Shown piece by piece: positions 5,389-6,220 of a stretch of DNA of 6,220 nt. Positions within the stretch are counted from its first letter, which is position 1; each line of letters starts with the position of its first letter. A program made the translations under genes and the position numbers. Location of the stretch: NCBI GenBank assembly GCA_031267175.1, contig JAIRZP010000214.1, positions 1 to 6,220 of the forward strand, in the 5' to 3' direction. This stretch comes from Coriobacteriales bacterium (GTDB lineage Bacteria; Actinomycetota; Coriobacteriia; Coriobacteriales; UBA8131). Below the pieces are notes generated by a model, which did no database searches, had not been told where the DNA came from, and saw only the letters and a list, made by a program, of their open reading frames with translations.

Positions 5389-6220
5389 ATGGGTAAGAAT
5401 AGCTACACCAAGACCGCCTATACGAATCTTGACGACTTCGTATATGGCAAGTCGCTTCACCCCGTGACCACCAAGCGCGGTCTGGTGGTCGGCGGCGGCG
5501 TCATCTATCCCGAGGTCAACTTCACCTTACCAACCATGCTCATCGAGGATGACACGATGGACGATGTTCTGCGCATCTACAAAGAGATCGCTACTGGCAT
5601 CTCCCAGCGCGTTGTTGAGCTGGAGGCTCCCGGCTATGTGCTGGAGTGCGAGTGGCTGCCGGCCATGACCTTTGAGCCCGAGCGCGGCATCAAGGTCATG
5701 CAGGTGTTAGAGGACGTGGTGGAGGAATACCACCAGAAGTACGGCACTATCGGTGCTATCCGCTCCACACCGGTGGACATCCGCGAGGGCGCGGGAGTAG
5801 AGCATATGTGGCACGGGAAGGCCTGGGATAAGGTGGTCCGTTCCTTTGAGGGTTCGGCAGAAATCGGCAACGACTTTTTGTCCATCGAATCCATCGGCGG
5901 CAAAGACGTGCATGACGAGGGCCTGATGTATTGTGACATCGAGAAGGTCATCTTCGCGCTCGGCGTACTTGGTGCCCGCGATATGGAAAAGCTCTGGGGC
6001 ATGATCGGCGAGGTCGCCGGCAAGCACAAGGGCGTCTACCCCGCCGGCGACACTGCCTGCGGCTTTGCCAACACCGCGATGGTGCTGGCCGAGCAAAACT
6101 ACATCCCGCGCGTCTTAGGTGCCGTGGCTCGAGTTACTGCGGCAGTGCGCACGATAGTCGCCAACGAGCAGGGAGCTGTGGGTCCGGATAAGGACTGCGG
6201 CTACGAAGGCGTGATCATCA
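5389..6220 (+). CDS. mtaB: Methanol:corrinoid methyltransferase MtaB (3' partial)
   Basis: Cytoplasmic zinc enzyme that activates methanol and transfers its methyl group to the Co(I) corrinoid on its MtaC-type partner. The start ATG is preceded by AGGAG (5375-5379) with 9 nt spacing. The window ends after 277 codons; methanogen MtaB is about 460 residues, so roughly 60 percent is present. Family landmarks are VYPEVN-like (IYPEVNF), SIESIGGK (about 165-172), AGDTACGFANTAM (about 219-231) and GAVGPDKDCGYEG (about 262-274). The three zinc ligands known in Methanosarcina MtaB (Glu164, Cys220, Cys269) correspond to Glu167, Cys224 and Cys270 here, so the enzyme looks active. It follows the regulator gene by 124 bp. 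The partner methyltransferase that removes the methyl group (MtaA or a tetrahydrofolate-specific protein) is not in the window and may lie downstream. Confidence 0.95.
   Translation, partial: MGKNSYTKTAYTNLDDFVYGKSLHPVTTKRGLVVGGGVIYPEVNFTLPTMLIEDDTMDDVLRIYKEIATGISQRVVELEAPGYVLECEWLPAMTFEPERGIKVMQVLEDVVEEYHQKYGTIGAIRSTPVDIREGAGVEHMWHGKAWDKVVRSFEGSAEIGNDFLSIESIGGKDVHDEGLMYCDIEKVIFALGVLGARDMEKLWGMIGEVAGKHKGVYPAGDTACGFANTAMVLAEQNYIPRVLGAVARVTAAVRTIVANEQGAVGPDKDCGYEGVII

Noticed and set aside
5240..5467. 75-codon + strand ORF spanning the regulator end and mtaB start
   Set aside because: Overlaps both genes in another frame, with no ribosome site.
5634..6096. Overlapping minus-strand ORFs opposite mtaB
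   Set aside because: They lie antisense to a gene with all MtaB landmarks and have no family signal.

Overview
The window reads as bacterial DNA from an anaerobe, most likely Gram-positive (Bacillota or Coriobacteriia). The evidence is an ECF-type vitamin importer, a corrinoid-dependent methanol methyltransferase system and an AraC-type regulator with a PocR-like sensor. Exact taxonomy cannot be read from this sequence. All supported genes are on the + strand, and both ends of the window cut through a gene.

Region 1 (1-2561) is the end of an ECF transporter operon. It holds the C-terminal ABC domain of an energising ATPase (probably the second half of a fused EcfA-EcfA' protein). This overlaps by 7 nt a 585-residue substrate-binding S component, which carries an unusual extracellular C-terminal domain, a final membrane anchor and an acidic tail. 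The T component and the first ATPase domain would lie upstream of the window.

Region 2 (2562-3243) is a 682-bp stretch with no convincing protein gene. It contains a clear cobalamin (B12) riboswitch aptamer at 2629-2815 with an 8-bp closing stem. About 400 nt of structured, apparently non-coding leader follow, with mutually exclusive hairpins, a weak terminator-like hairpin, a long 13-bp stem and one very uncertain 45-codon ORF. An AT-rich stretch with a possible promoter comes last.

Region 3 (3244-6220) is a methanol:corrinoid methyl-transfer cluster. It holds a corrinoid-binding protein (MtaC type), a PocR-like/AraC regulator, and the first 277 codons of a methanol:corrinoid methyltransferase (MtaB) with all three expected zinc ligands. 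MtaB would transfer the methyl group of methanol to the Co(I) corrinoid on the MtaC-type protein. A second methyltransferase, not in the window, would pass it to tetrahydrofolate or another carrier.

The regions plausibly form one theme: corrinoid uptake (inferred substrate), corrinoid sensing by RNA, and corrinoid use for methylotrophy. The point most worth following up is the B12 riboswitch with its long gene-less leader just upstream of a corrinoid-using gene rather than a corrinoid-supply gene.
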